Below, in pieces: positions 45,784 to 56,200 of a DNA stretch of 64,000 bases (its first letter is position 1; the number at the start of each line of letters is the position of its first letter). Location: contig NZ_CP083692.1 in NCBI RefSeq assembly GCF_020096995.1, positions 1,364,001-1,428,000 on the forward strand. The letters run 5' to 3'. The position numbers and the translations under genes are program-made. This DNA is from Leucobacter sp. Psy1. Lineage in GTDB: Bacteria > Actinomycetota > Actinomycetes > Actinomycetales > Microbacteriaceae. The notes under the pieces were generated by a model. The model had not been told where the DNA came from, did no database searches, and worked only from the letters and a program-made list of their open reading frames with translations.

Positions 45784-47289
45784 ATGTCAGCGATTCACAC
45801 CCTCAACTCACCGTCTGCCCCGCGGTCCGCGCATGACGATCGGAAGTCTCGTCACTACCGCAGGGCCCCGGCACCGCCCGAGTTCGCGGTTCCAGGTCAC
45901 CCGCGCGCGTGGCGTGCTGCTGCGACTGTCGTCGTCTGGCTGAGCTCCCTCGCAATTACTGCGCTCTGGGTCGCGGGCGGCGGCGTGACCGACCTCCTGG
46001 CGTTCTCTGCGGAGAGCCTCGTCAGTCTCTCTCGTATCACCGGGCTCATCTCCGCGAACCTGCTCCTCCTGCAGGTGATCCTCATGGCGAGGATCCCGGT
46101 CTTCGAACGCGGCTTTGGCCGGGCCGCGATCACCCGCGCACATCGGACCACCGGCATGTGGTCGTTCGCCCTGCTGACCGTGCACCTCCTGCTCATCGTG
46201 ATCGCGTATGCGCTGCAGGACGGCGTGAGCTTCTGGGCTGAGGCGTGGAGTGTGGTCACCGGTGTTCCCGGCGTACTCGCGGCGACGATCGGTGTCGCGG
46301 CCATGATCCTCGTCATGTCGTCGTCGGCCGCTCCCGTGCGCCGCCGGCTGCGCTACGAATCGTGGCACCTGCTCCACCTCTACGCCTACTTCGGAGTCGC
46401 CCTCGCGATTCCCCACATGCTGCTCTCGGGAGGCGATTTCGTCGCGAACCCGATCGCGTCAACCTACTGGTGGCTGCTCTGGACCGCGGCGTTCGCGAGC
46501 GTCGTCGTGTTCCGAGTCGGGATGCCGCTCGGGCGATCTCTGCGCCATGGGATCCGAGTCGTCGAGGTCACTGAGGACGGACCTCGCGCAGTGACGGTGC
46601 GGATGCGCGGTCGCGACCTGCACCGTCTGCGTGCGCGTGCCGGCCAGCACTTCGTCTGGCGCTTCCAAGACGGCGCGGGGTGGAGCGCCGGACACCCGTT
46701 CTCGCTGTCTGCGGCCCCCACCCGAGACCACCTGCAGATCTCGGCCCGGGTGGTCGGCGATGGCAGCGCGCGCCTGCGCGAACTCAGACCGGGCACGCGG
46801 GTGCTGATCGAGGGCCCCTTCGGGCACATGACTGGTGCGCTGCGCTCGCAGCCGCGCCTCCTGATGATCGGCGCGGGCGCAGGCGTCGCACCGCTGATCG
46901 CCCTGCTCGAGGCTGAGCCGTTCGCGCCCGGTGACGCGATTCTCGTCACTCGTGATCGAGCACCGAGTGAACGCATGCTTGACGCCTCGATTGAGCGGCT
47001 GGTGCAGGCGGGCGGACTGGTCCACATCGCGCTCGACGGCCCGCGTGAACGCGCTGGATCACCCTGGTTGCCGGCCGCCGCGGGACCCGACGGCGTTGAG
47101 CTGCTGCGGCGGCTCGTCGGGCCTGGCGCGGCGCCAGGCCCGGACCCGTTCACCGACGTGGACGTGTATCTGTGCGGACCCGCCGCGTGGATGTCTGCGG
47201 TGCAAGACGACCTCACGCGTGCGCGGGTGCGACCTGACCGCATCCATATCGAAACCTTCGCCACCCATCGAACAGGAGCAGCATCATGA
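45784..47289 (+). CDS. Ferric-reductase-like transmembrane flavocytochrome
   Basis: A 501-residue protein. A ferric-reductase-like domain with about six helices (residues 45-250) has heme-ligand histidines in AHRTTG, TVHLLL, WHLLHLY and IPHMLL. FAD-binding (GHPFSLSAAP) and NAD-binding (MIGAGAGVAPLIALLE, YLCGPAAW) domains follow. It would carry electrons from cytosolic NAD(P)H across the membrane. It is followed by an FMN-binding protein and ApbE, with start overlaps. A heme-containing electron-transfer chain delivering electrons outside the membrane is likely. The start is the ATG at 45784. Confidence 0.9.
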   Translation: MSAIHTLNSPSAPRSAHDDRKSRHYRRAPAPPEFAVPGHPRAWRAAATVVVWLSSLAITALWVAGGGVTDLLAFSAESLVSLSRITGLISANLLLLQVILMARIPVFERGFGRAAITRAHRTTGMWSFALLTVHLLLIVIAYALQDGVSFWAEAWSVVTGVPGVLAATIGVAAMILVMSSSAAPVRRRLRYESWHLLHLYAYFGVALAIPHMLLSGGDFVANPIASTYWWLLWTAAFASVVVFRVGMPLGRSLRHGIRVVEVTEDGPRAVTVRMRGRDLHRLRARAGQHFVWRFQDGAGWSAGHPFSLSAAPTRDHLQISARVVGDGSARLRELRPGTRVLIEGPFGHMTGALRSQPRLLMIGAGAGVAPLIALLEAEPFAPGDAILVTRDRAPSERMLDASIERLVQAGGLVHIALDGPRERAGSPWLPAAAGPDGVELLRRLVGPGAAPGPDPFTDVDVYLCGPAAWMSAVQDDLTRARVRPDRIHIETFATHRTGAAS

Positions 47290-47831
47290 ATAAGATCACG
47301 ACCACCGTCATGGCCACTCTGAGTGGACTCGTACTCGTCGGCAGCTATCTCTTCTCGCTGCAGCAGGCCTCGGACACCACTGCAGCGTCTCCGTCTCAGG
47401 CTTCGAGTCCCACGGTCCCGTCAGCGACGACACCGGATGTACCGGCCTCGTCTGGCCCCGGTTCGACGGCGGCGAGCCCGGCCCCGGCCGCAGGATCGGG
47501 ACTCACCGATGGCACGTACACGGGAGACGCCGCGTCGACCCGCTACGGAGACGTACAGGTCGCGATCACGGTGGCTGACGGCCGGATCACAGATGTCCAG
47601 GTGCCCCAGTTCCCGACGGGTGGAGGGCGCGAGCAGAGCGTGAACGCCCGTGCTCTCCCGCAACTGGTGCAGGAGACGATCCAGGCGCAGTCCGCGAACA
47701 TCGACATGGTTTCGGGTGCGACATACACCATGAGCGGCTATCGCGAATCTCTGCAGAGCGCTATCGATCAGGCGGACGCCGCAAGCACGGCATCGTCTGC
47801 GGCCACGGCACCGGGAGCGGGTCAGTCATGA
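47286..47831 (+). CDS. FMN-binding (flavinylated) extracytoplasmic protein
   Basis: A 181-residue protein with an N-terminal membrane anchor (about residues 8-26), a Ser/Pro/Ala/Thr-rich linker (28-70) and an FMN_bind domain (72-165). The flavinylation motif DMVSGATYT (140-148) predicts covalent FMN through phosphoester linkage to T148. Its ATG at 47286 overlaps the preceding stop by 4 nt and its end overlaps apbE. It is the expected electron acceptor of the membrane reductase and donor to an external acceptor. Confidence 0.9.
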   Translation: MNKITTTVMATLSGLVLVGSYLFSLQQASDTTAASPSQASSPTVPSATTPDVPASSGPGSTAASPAPAAGSGLTDGTYTGDAASTRYGDVQVAITVADGRITDVQVPQFPTGGGREQSVNARALPQLVQETIQAQSANIDMVSGATYTMSGYRESLQSAIDQADAASTASSAATAPGAGQS

Positions 47832-48676
47832 GTGCGCTGACAGCAGCTGAGACGCGACGGTGGGTGCGCGTGGAGCACATCATGGGAACCGCCGTGAGCG
47901 TACACGTCGTCCTCGCCACCCTCGGGGGTGGACGGCGTGCCGACACCACCGAGGCGGCGTCTGCACGTGCCGCGAATGCCGCTTTCGCCGACCTGCGTGG
48001 CATCGAGCGCATCTTCTCGCCATACCTGCCCGAGTCCGAGGTCTCGCGAATTCGCGACGGCCGGCTCGACATCGAGGCGGCCGATCCGCGCGTTGCCGAG
48101 GTAGCGCGCCTATGCGACAGCGCCGAGAGACTGACGGGAGGTCGATTCTCGGCGTACTGGCGTGGCGGCTTCGATCCGACCGGCTACGTCAAAGGGTGGG
48201 CGGTCGAATCGGCGTTCAACGTGTATCTGCGACCGCTGCTGGAGCTCGATGGCGTGACCGCGGTGGGCATGAACGCCGGGGGTGACCTGCAGGTCGACAC
48301 CGCCGCTGACGCAGACTGGGAATGGGAGGTCGGAATTGCGCACCCACGAGACCGTGACAGGCTCGGGGCGCGCCTGGCGCTCCGGGCGGGCGCTGTCGCG
48401 ACGTCCGGTCCCGCAGAGCGAGGCGAGCACATCATGGACCCCGTGACCGGACGGCCGGCAGTGGGCGTGCTGAGCGCCAGCATTGTGAGCCCGCATCTCG
48501 CAGACGCGGATGTTTGGGCAACCGCTGCGGTGGTAGCGGGCATCGAAGAACTCGACTGGGTCGCGACGGCGCCGATGACCAGCGGGGTGATGTTCGGAGA
48601 CGATGGTCGGGTTCGACGATGGTCGGGAGGCGTGGAGGTCGCATCAGCGCAGCCGCTGCTGAACATGGTGCGTTGA
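47828..48676 (+). CDS. apbE: FAD:protein FMN transferase
   Basis: A 282-residue ApbE-family enzyme that transfers FMN from FAD to a Ser/Thr of target proteins. Family segments include EHIMGTAVSVHV at the N-terminus, the FDPTGYVKGWAV region, GMNAGGDLQV and SGPAERGEHIMDP. The ATG at 47828 overlaps the FMN-binding gene stop. The obvious substrate is T148 of the upstream product. No clear signal peptide is seen, so flavinylation may occur before export. Confidence 0.92.
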   Translation: MSALTAAETRRWVRVEHIMGTAVSVHVVLATLGGGRRADTTEAASARAANAAFADLRGIERIFSPYLPESEVSRIRDGRLDIEAADPRVAEVARLCDSAERLTGGRFSAYWRGGFDPTGYVKGWAVESAFNVYLRPLLELDGVTAVGMNAGGDLQVDTAADADWEWEVGIAHPRDRDRLGARLALRAGAVATSGPAERGEHIMDPVTGRPAVGVLSASIVSPHLADADVWATAAVVAGIEELDWVATAPMTSGVMFGDDGRVRRWSGGVEVASAQPLLNMVR

Positions 48677-48733
48677 CGCGCCCGCAGCAGTGTGTGCCGA
48701 GGCTTGGTCAGGGCCGATCAGTAGCCGATCAGA

Positions 48734-49768
48734 TCACTCAGCCGAGTCGCGATGGGTGCTGCTCCGGGGCAGAGTGACCAGAAATGTCGTGCCCGACGGA
48801 GAGGTGTGCTCGACGGTGAGGCTCCCGCCCGCGCCGTGAGCGAGATCTCGTGCGAGGGCGAGTCCGAGGCCGAAGCCGGTTCGCCGTTCGGCCCCTGCAC
48901 CGCGCGCGAATCGTTCGAAGAGACGCTCGGTCTGCTTCGGGTCGATGCCGCTGCCGGCGTCCGAGACGCGGAGCTCGACGGTATCGGATTCGTCATGGGA
49001 ATCGACCACGACTGCGGCACCCTGCGGGCTATGCGCGATGGCATTGTCGATCAGCACGATCCAGAGTCGCGTGCACGCCACGATGCCGAGCGGGACGCGT
49101 GTGTCGCCCGGCGACGGCGCCTGAGGGGAGACGGTCAGGTGCACTCCGCGGGCATCTGCGAGTGGACCGAGCCGGTCGACGGCCGCGTGCGCGGCGGCGA
49201 CGGGGGAGCACTCGCCTGAAGCGTCATGGCGGCCCGACTCCGCCGACGCCGCGAGCAGCAGGTCCGTGAGCGTGTCGCTCATCGCATCGGCGTCGCGTCG
49301 CAGCTTCGCGACGACTTCGGCGGTGGGTTCGCCCCGTGCGAGTCGCCGCTCCAAGATCTGGACCCGGCTCACGAGCGCCGTAAGGGGAGTGCGGAGCTCG
49401 TGGCTCGCATCGGCCACGAAGGTGCGCTGGAGTTGCAACGCCTGGACCAGTGGTCGGACGGAGCGGCGGGCCGAGAGCCAGGCGATGAGCGCGAGCGCGG
49501 CCACGGCGAACAAGGCGAATCCGATGAGCCACGGCACCACGTCGTCGATGTCGACGACAACGCGGTCGGCATCGATCCCTGGGGGGCCGGCGGGCCGCTC
49601 GCGGCGAGACTCTCCCATGAGGCCCACGATGAGGACCGCGATGCCGACGGACACGATGAGCGCGGAGGATCCGCCGACCAGCACGCCGACCCGACGCGCG
49701 GCGCGTCGCACGCGCGCGTCATCCCCGAACTCGGCGGAGGCGGGAGCAACGGGGTGTCGGCGCTTCAT
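48734..49768 (-). CDS. Sensor histidine kinase (HisKA type)
   Basis: A 344-residue kinase with two membrane helices (about residues 30-52 and 82-103) and a short extracytoplasmic loop of about 30 residues. The H-box is FVADASHELRTPL, followed by N, G1 and G2 motifs (LIDNAIAH, DAGSGID, TGFGLGLALA). No HAMP domain is recognisable. The small sensory loop suggests detection of an ion or membrane state. The ATG at 49768 overlaps the regulator stop by 4 nt. It converges with the electron-transfer operon. Confidence 0.93.
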   Translation of the reverse strand: MKRRHPVAPASAEFGDDARVRRAARRVGVLVGGSSALIVSVGIAVLIVGLMGESRRERPAGPPGIDADRVVVDIDDVVPWLIGFALFAVAALALIAWLSARRSVRPLVQALQLQRTFVADASHELRTPLTALVSRVQILERRLARGEPTAEVVAKLRRDADAMSDTLTDLLLAASAESGRHDASGECSPVAAAHAAVDRLGPLADARGVHLTVSPQAPSPGDTRVPLGIVACTRLWIVLIDNAIAHSPQGAAVVVDSHDESDTVELRVSDAGSGIDPKQTERLFERFARGAGAERRTGFGLGLALARDLAHGAGGSLTVEHTSPSGTTFLVTLPRSSTHRDSAE

Positions 49769-50436
49769 TCCGGCACCCCCAATCGGTACCCGCGCCCGCG
49801 CACGGTCTCGATGACGTGCGCCCCGACCTTCCGGCGGAGATAGTGCACGTAGGTCTCGACCGCGGTGGCGCCGACCTCGGAGTCGGTCGAGTGGAACACC
49901 GCGGCGAGTAGTTCATCGCGACTGAAGATGTGCTCGGGGCTGTCGGCGAGGACCGACAGCAGGGCCGTCTCCGTTTCGGTCAGCGAGACGCGGTCTCCGG
50001 AGGGTGCGTACATCGCCTGCGATCCGGCCACGAAGGTCCAGTCGCCGATCGCGCGGCGCTCCGCTTCGGCGGCGAATGATCGGCGCAGCGCGCGCAGGCG
50101 CGCGAGGAGTTCGGCGAAGTCGAACGGTTTGACGAGGTAGTCGTTCGCACCTGCATCCAGGCCGTCCACCCGGTCGTCCACTGCGCCGAGCGCGGTGAGG
50201 AGGAGGATCGGCGTGGTGATCCGGGCGGTCCTGATCGCTCGGACGAGGCTCACTCCGTCCATGCCTGGCAACCTTCGGTCAAGCACCATGGCGCTGTAAT
50301 GGTGCTGCAGCGCGCGATCGAGAGCGCGGCGGCCGTCGGTCTCGTGATCGACGGTGTAGTTCTCGGCGAGTACTTCGAGGGTCATCTCCGAGATATCGGG
50401 ATCATCCTCGACGTAGAGGAGCGTTGGCCGTTCCAT
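49765..50436 (-). CDS. OmpR/PhoB-family response regulator
   Basis: A 223-residue regulator. The receiver domain has acidic residues D11-D12, phospho-acceptor D53 (VLDRRLPGMDG), then LLLTALG and KPFDFAELLAR. The C-terminal winged helix contains LTETETALLSVLA and VETYVHYLRRK, and ends VRGRGYRLG. The start is the ATG at 50436, 23 bp after the VIT1-type transporter gene. Candidate targets are its own operon and the neighbouring ferric-reductase-like operon. Confidence 0.94.
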   Translation of the reverse strand: MERPTLLYVEDDPDISEMTLEVLAENYTVDHETDGRRALDRALQHHYSAMVLDRRLPGMDGVSLVRAIRTARITTPILLLTALGAVDDRVDGLDAGANDYLVKPFDFAELLARLRALRRSFAAEAERRAIGDWTFVAGSQAMYAPSGDRVSLTETETALLSVLADSPEHIFSRDELLAAVFHSTDSEVGATAVETYVHYLRRKVGAHVIETVRGRGYRLGVPE

Positions 50437-50459
50437 GTTCCCACCGTACGCCCTCGCGC

Positions 50460-51200
50460 TCAGGCGACCGCCACCCCGAACAGCAGGCCGATCACGTAGG
50501 TCGCGGCCATCGTTGCGGAACCCATCAGTACGTTCCGCAGGATCGCCCGAACGATCGGTGCCTGGCCGAGGGCGGCGCTGATCCAACCGGTCAGCAGGAG
50601 CCCGAGGATCACGGCGATGGCGGTGATCGCGACTGGATTGCCGACCGGGAGGAGCACCATGCCGAGCGGAATCAGAGCACCCACGACGAACGCGAGGAAC
50701 GAAGACAGTGCCGCGTGCCACGGATTCGTGAGCTCATCGGGGTCGACCCCGAGCTCGATCTCTGCGTGCGCCGCCAGGGCACCGTGCGCCGTGAGCTCTT
50801 CAGCGACTTGACGCGCGAGCTCTGCGGAGAGGCCCCGTGCCCGGTAGAACCCGGTGAGTTCGTCGAGTTCGGCTTCGGGTTGCTCGGCGAGTTCGCGGAT
50901 CTCCTTCGCGAGCATCGCACGCTCGGTGTCGCGCTGGGTGCTCACCGAGACGTATTCGCCGCCGGCCATCGAGAACGCGCCGGCGACGAGCGCAGCCACG
51001 CCCGCGGTCGCGACGGCGACGGTGTTGCCCGGTGCGGCGGCAGCGACACCGACGACGACACCGGCCGTCGAGACGATTCCGTCGTTGGCCCCGAGCACCC
51101 CAGCGCGGAGCCAGTTCAGGCGCTGCCCGAGCTTACCGGCGGAGTGCGCCTCGCCGGGGTGCTGGGTGAGGGCATCGATCTCGGATTGCTCATCGCTCAT
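50460..51200 (-). CDS. VIT1/CCC1-family iron/manganese transporter
   Basis: A 246-residue protein with five predicted membrane helices. The family segment LGANDGIVSTAGVVVGVAAA lies in helix 1, GAFSMAGGEYVSVSTQRD in helix 2, and a cytosolic metal-binding helical hairpin rich in Glu follows. VIT-type proteins move Fe2+ or Mn2+ by proton exchange. The start is ATG at 51200. Its position just before a two-component system, facing a ferric-reductase-like operon, hints at a metal theme. Confidence 0.92.
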   Translation of the reverse strand: MSDEQSEIDALTQHPGEAHSAGKLGQRLNWLRAGVLGANDGIVSTAGVVVGVAAAAPGNTVAVATAGVAALVAGAFSMAGGEYVSVSTQRDTERAMLAKEIRELAEQPEAELDELTGFYRARGLSAELARQVAEELTAHGALAAHAEIELGVDPDELTNPWHAALSSFLAFVVGALIPLGMVLLPVGNPVAITAIAVILGLLLTGWISAALGQAPIVRAILRNVLMGSATMAATYVIGLLFGVAVA

Positions 51201-51332
51201 ACCGTCATGATGACCGGTGCGCTATCGGGGGACAAGCCCTGGATAAGGTGCCGCGAGCATGTCGACAGCCCATGACAGTGCGCGACAGCGGCACGGCAGT
51301 GCGACGGCAGCGGCGCCGGGCACGCTGGTCGC

Positions 51333-52370
51333 ATGACATCACAGAACGAATGGGCCGTCGAGGCCGAGGGGCTCGTGAAGGTGTTCGGCGACAACCGGGC
51401 GGTCGACGGCGTCGACCTCCAGGTGCGCGCTGGCTCCGTCTACGGCGTCCTCGGCCCGAACGGCGCAGGCAAAACCACCACCATCAGCATGCTCGCGACG
51501 CTGCTCCGCCCCGACGGCGGCAGCGGGCGCGTGTTCGGGCACGACGTCGTCCGTGAACCGCAGATCGTGCGGCAGCTCATCGGCGTCACTGGCCAGTACG
51601 CCTCGGTCGACGAGACGCTCTCGGCGATGGAGAACCTCATCATCTTCGCGCGCCTGCTCGGGCTGTCCCGTGCAGAGGCGAGAGCGAAGGCCGTGGATCT
51701 GCTCGAGCGCTTCGGCCTCGCCGATGCCGCGAAGCGCCCACTGAAACGATTCTCGGGCGGCATGCGTCGCCGGCTCGACCTCGCGGCATCACTCATCGCG
51801 CAGCCCCCGCTCATCTTCCTCGACGAACCCACCACGGGTCTCGACCCCCGCACGCGCGGGCAGATGTGGGACACGATCCGCGAACTGGTGGCCACGGGTT
51901 CGACGGTGCTGCTGACGACGCAGTACCTCGACGAGGCCGATCAGCTCGCTGATCGCATCGCGGTGATCGACCACGGTCGTGTCGTCGCCGAGGGGACGGG
52001 CGACGAACTCAAGGCGTCGGTCGGCACCTCGTCGCTGCAGCTGCGCATCGCGCCGCGGGCCGGGGGCACCGTCGACGAGACGGACACCGCCGAGGTGCTG
52101 CGCGCCGTCGAGCGCGTCCTGGGCGTGCGCGGCACCGACTCGCCCGAGGGATCCCGCGTCACCGCGCCGATGACCGATCCGGACCGTGTCGCCGATCTGC
52201 TCATCGATCTTCGCGGCGCCGGTATCCGCCTCGCGGAGATGAGCGTGCAGAAACCCACACTCGACGAGGTCTTCCTCACCATCACCGGCCACGGAGCTGA
52301 CGCTGGAGGAGACGACACTGATCAGGACTCGATCTCCGAGCCCGCAATGCAGAAGGAGGTGCGCGCATGA
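51333..52370 (+). CDS. ABC exporter ATP-binding protein, DrrA-like
   Basis: A 345-residue ATPase of the daunorubicin-resistance DrrA family. Walker A is GPNGAGKTT at about residue 47, the signature is FSGGMRRRLDLA, Walker B is LIFLDEPTTGLDP, and the H-loop region reads LLTTQYLDEAD, with Gln in place of the usual His, as in DrrA. The C-terminal DUF4162-like domain (250-325) is present. The start is the ATG at 51333. The stop overlaps the permease start. Drug or lipid export is inferred from the family. Confidence 0.93.
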   Translation: MTSQNEWAVEAEGLVKVFGDNRAVDGVDLQVRAGSVYGVLGPNGAGKTTTISMLATLLRPDGGSGRVFGHDVVREPQIVRQLIGVTGQYASVDETLSAMENLIIFARLLGLSRAEARAKAVDLLERFGLADAAKRPLKRFSGGMRRRLDLAASLIAQPPLIFLDEPTTGLDPRTRGQMWDTIRELVATGSTVLLTTQYLDEADQLADRIAVIDHGRVVAEGTGDELKASVGTSSLQLRIAPRAGGTVDETDTAEVLRAVERVLGVRGTDSPEGSRVTAPMTDPDRVADLLIDLRGAGIRLAEMSVQKPTLDEVFLTITGHGADAGGDDTDQDSISEPAMQKEVRA

Positions 52371-53191
52371 GCGTCACCGCACTGACCCGCATTCGCCCCG
52401 CAGCGGACCGTGACCTGCAGAACCGCACGAGCATCGCGCAGACGGTCGCGAACACGTTCACGATGGCCTATCGCGGACTCGTGAAGATCCGGCGCACACC
52501 CGAGCAGCTCATCGACGTCACGATTCAGCCGATCATTTTCACGCTCATGTTCGCGTACATCTTCGGTGGTGCGATCGCCGGCGATGTGCAAGAGTATCTC
52601 CCGCACCTCATCCCCGGCATTCTCGTGCAGACTGTCATCACCGGGTCCGTCGTCACCGGCACGCAGTTGCGTGAGGACATGGACAAGGGGGTGTTCGATC
52701 GCTTCCGCTCGTTGCCGATCGCGCGGATCGCACCGCTCTCGGGGGCTCTGCTCGCCGACACGGTGCGGTACGCGATCGCGACGGCGATGACGTTCTTCGT
52801 CGGGTTCCTGATGGGGTGGCGCCCCGAGGGCGGGGCAGGCTCCGTGCTCGCGGCAGCGTTCCTCGTCATCGCCTGCTCCTGGGCGATCAGCTGGATCTTC
52901 GCCTTCTTCGGCGTCGTCGCGCGTACGGCGTCGAGCGTACAGGGCATCTCGATGCTCGTGCTCTTCCCGCTGACGTTCCTCTCGAACGCGTTCGTGCCGG
53001 CCGACACGCTGCCGAGCTGGCTGCAGTGGTTCGCGAACGTGAATCCGGTGTCGCACCTCGTCACGGCCGTCCGCGATCTGACGAACCAGGGGATCGTGAG
53101 CGGCGACCTGTGGGCGTCGCTCCTCGGTGCGGTGGTGGTCGTGGCCGTCTTCGCACCGCTCACCGTCCGCGCCTACATGCGGAAGGCCTGA
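52367..53191 (+). CDS. ABC-2 type exporter permease, DrrB-like
   Basis: A 274-residue permease with six helices and the ABC-2 signature region FLSNAFVPADTLPSWLQWFANVNPVS (given here as 53/54 kb side helix 5-6 loop, about residues 205-230). The N-terminal amphipathic segment begins around residue 25. It pairs with the DrrA-like ATPase through a 4-nt overlap. It converges on the large regulator gene, leaving only 16 bp. Confidence 0.9.
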   Translation: MSVTALTRIRPAADRDLQNRTSIAQTVANTFTMAYRGLVKIRRTPEQLIDVTIQPIIFTLMFAYIFGGAIAGDVQEYLPHLIPGILVQTVITGSVVTGTQLREDMDKGVFDRFRSLPIARIAPLSGALLADTVRYAIATAMTFFVGFLMGWRPEGGAGSVLAAAFLVIACSWAISWIFAFFGVVARTASSVQGISMLVLFPLTFLSNAFVPADTLPSWLQWFANVNPVSHLVTAVRDLTNQGIVSGDLWASLLGAVVVVAVFAPLTVRAYMRKA

Positions 53192-53207
53192 CGCAGGACG
53201 CGTTCGA

Positions 53208-56200
53208 TCAGGATCGTGACCCGAGCACCTCGAGTGCTCGGGTCACGCGCGCGTCGGAGGGCACGGTCGCGGCGGCGGCGCGGGCTGACGCGAGTGCCGC
53301 ATCGCCGACGATCCGCGCGGCCCGATCCCGGTGATCCGCGAGCCGGAGGCTCGGCTGGTCCTGACGGGCGCCGAGCACCTCGGCGAGCGCGAGCGCCTCG
53401 AGTCCGCGCTCACGGTGCTCGGGGATGGCGAGTGCCCAGGCAGACCAACCGGTGAGCACGCACCCGAGCACGGGGAGGTCGGCGAAGTCGCGCTGCACCC
53501 GGTAGAAGGCGAGCGTCCTGGTGCGCATGCGCGCCGCCCACGGAGCGACATCGTCGCTCGGGAGCGACCCGTCGAGCGAGGCCGCGGCGACGAGGGCGGC
53601 GACGCTGATGAGGCTCCAGGGCGTTGCTCGCTGGTGCAGTGCCTCGAGGTCGGCGACGCCGCGCTCGAACGCGCGGATGGCACCCGCCGGGTCGCCCTCG
53701 GCCCGTCGGATCTCGGCGATCCCGTTCCACCCGATGGCTGCAGTCTCGTGGTGCTCGGGTGCAGGCCCGTCCCGGGTGAGGTCGGCGAACAGCGAGCGCA
53801 CTTCATCGGCACGCCCGAGCGAGATGAGCGCCATGCCGCGCAGCCAGCCGCGTTCGCGCAGGTCTTCCTCCGCCCCGAACGCTTCGAGCTGCTCCGTCGC
53901 GCGGTCCATCCAGACGAGCGCTTCCTCGGGTCTGGCCGACTGGCTCGCCAGCTGAGCCGCCGAACTCGCAGCGGTGGCGGCAAGCCAGAGTTCGCCCTCG
54001 GCGAGCGCGAGGTGCCAGGCGCCGACGGCTCCGGCGAAGGCATCGTCGGGGTGGCCGTCGTTCTCGGCGAGCTGTCCGGACGCGAGCTCGCCGACGAGCC
54101 TGGCCACCGGAGCCGGATCCGTGAGGAGCTGCGCCGCCGCGGGGCGCAGTCGGTCGGGTACGGGCCCCGCCTCGACGAGGTCGATGGCGGCGCGCCAGAA
54201 CGGGTGCAGTGACGCCGCGGTCTGCCGCCGGATCATGCGCGCGCGTGCTGCGCACCGCAGCGAACCGGGGTGCTGCTGAAAGACGAGTGCGACGGAGCAG
54301 ATGACGAGCGCGATGACGAGCGCACCGCGGTGAACGTCGCTCGGGTGGACGTGCGCGACAACGTCGATCACTTCCTCGGCGATGCCCGCGAGCTCGGTGT
54401 GCGCACCGCGGACGACCCATCCCTGCGCGAGCGCGGCGAAGATGAGCACGACGTCGGCACGGTCGTCCACGGCGACGGCGTTGCGCAGCGCGGCGAGCAG
54501 GTTCTCCTGCTCGGTCCGCATGTCGCGGAACATCGCGGGACCGACGGAGCCCGGGGGTCCGAACAGGCGAGGGGAGCGAGCGAGCACGTACCGTCGGGCC
54601 CACGCGCGCAGACCGCTCCACGCGACCGCTTCCGCGCCGTCGCGGCGCAGCCGAGCGATGCCGAACTCCCTGACGGTCTCGAGCATGCGGAACCGCAGAC
54701 CGCCGGTGCTCGGTTCGTCGCGCACGATGAGCAGCGACTGCGAGACCAACTGGTCGAGCAGATCTTCGGGAGCATCGACGCCGAGCACGCCCGCGGCGGT
54801 GTCGAGGGAGAATCCGCCTGGCAGGATCGCGAGCGCCGCCATCGCCGAGCGTGCGGAGTCGTCCAGCAGCTCCCAGCTCCAGTCGATGACGGCCTCGAGT
54901 GTGCGATGCCGGTCGGGTGCCGCACGATCCCCCTGGGTGAGCAGCGCGAACCGGTCGGCGAGGCGCGCCTCGATCTGCTCAGGCGTGAGCGTGCGCACCC
55001 GCGCGGCCGCGAGTTCGATCGCCAGCGGGAGTCCATCGAGGCGCACGCATAGCCGTGAGACGGTGTCCGGGTCCAGCTGCGCCGTCGGCCGCACGGCCAG
55101 CGCTCGCTCCCAGAACAGCTCTACCGCCGAACCGTGTGCCGCCGGAGTGTCCTCCGCCCCCGTCTTCGCTGCGGCGTGCGGAGCCTCGATGTGCAGCGGT
55201 TCCAGCGGGTAGACGGTCTCGCCCGCGAGTGCGAGCGGCGTGCGGCTCGTGGTGAGCACCGTCAGCCGGGGGAGCAGTGCGAGCGCCTCCGCGACCCAGG
55301 CGGCGACGCCGTCGATGACCTGTTCGCAGTTGTCGAGGATCAGGAGCGCCGCCCCGTCGCCGAGTGCCGTGCGCACGCGATCGCGCAGGTCGGGTGCAGG
55401 TCGCTGCTCGGAGAGTCGACTGATCGCGGCCTCGCTGACTCCGAGCGATGCGGCGATGGCGGGCAGCACATCGGCGTCGGCGCGCACGCCCGCGAGCGGC
55501 ACGAACACCACGGTCGGTGCCGTCGCCTCGTGCGCGACCGCCTGCGAGAGGCGGGTCTTCCCGAGCCCTCCGGTGCCGAGGATCGTCACCAGTCGGCGTG
55601 TGTGCAGCAGCTCGCCCACGTCGACGACGTCTGAGTCTCTGCCGATGAGGTCACCGAGACCGGTCGTGAGTCCGATGCGGACCTGCGTCGTCGCCGTCGG
55701 CTCCTGCTCCCGGAGCAACCGCGCGTGGAGGTCGAGGATCGCCGAGCCAGGAGAGACCCCGAGCGCATCGCGGAGCCGTTCACGGAAGTCCGCGAACACG
55801 GAGAGTGCGCCGGGGAGATCCCCGATAGCGGCGAGGGACTCCATCAGCGATCGGTGGAGACCTTCGTCTTCCGGGTGCGACGCAACGAGGTCATGCAGGA
55901 GGTCGCGTGCTTCGCGGTGGCGCCCGCACCGCACCGCGGCGGTCGCGCGCAGGCGCAGCAGGCGATCGCGCAGCCGCGCGGACTCCTCAGCGAGGTGGCC
56001 CGCGACGGGAGCGGCGCCGAGATCGCTGCCCGGTGCCCCGGCCCACAGCGACAGCGCTGTGTCGATGTGCTCGAGCAGGTCTTCAGAGGCACTGTTCGCC
56101 GAGACCCGGCCGCCGAGCGCGGCCTCGGCGGCGTCGACGCTGGCCCGCGCAAGCTCGAGGTCGCTGCGGTACGCGCCGCCTCCGGCGTCACGGAGTCGGT

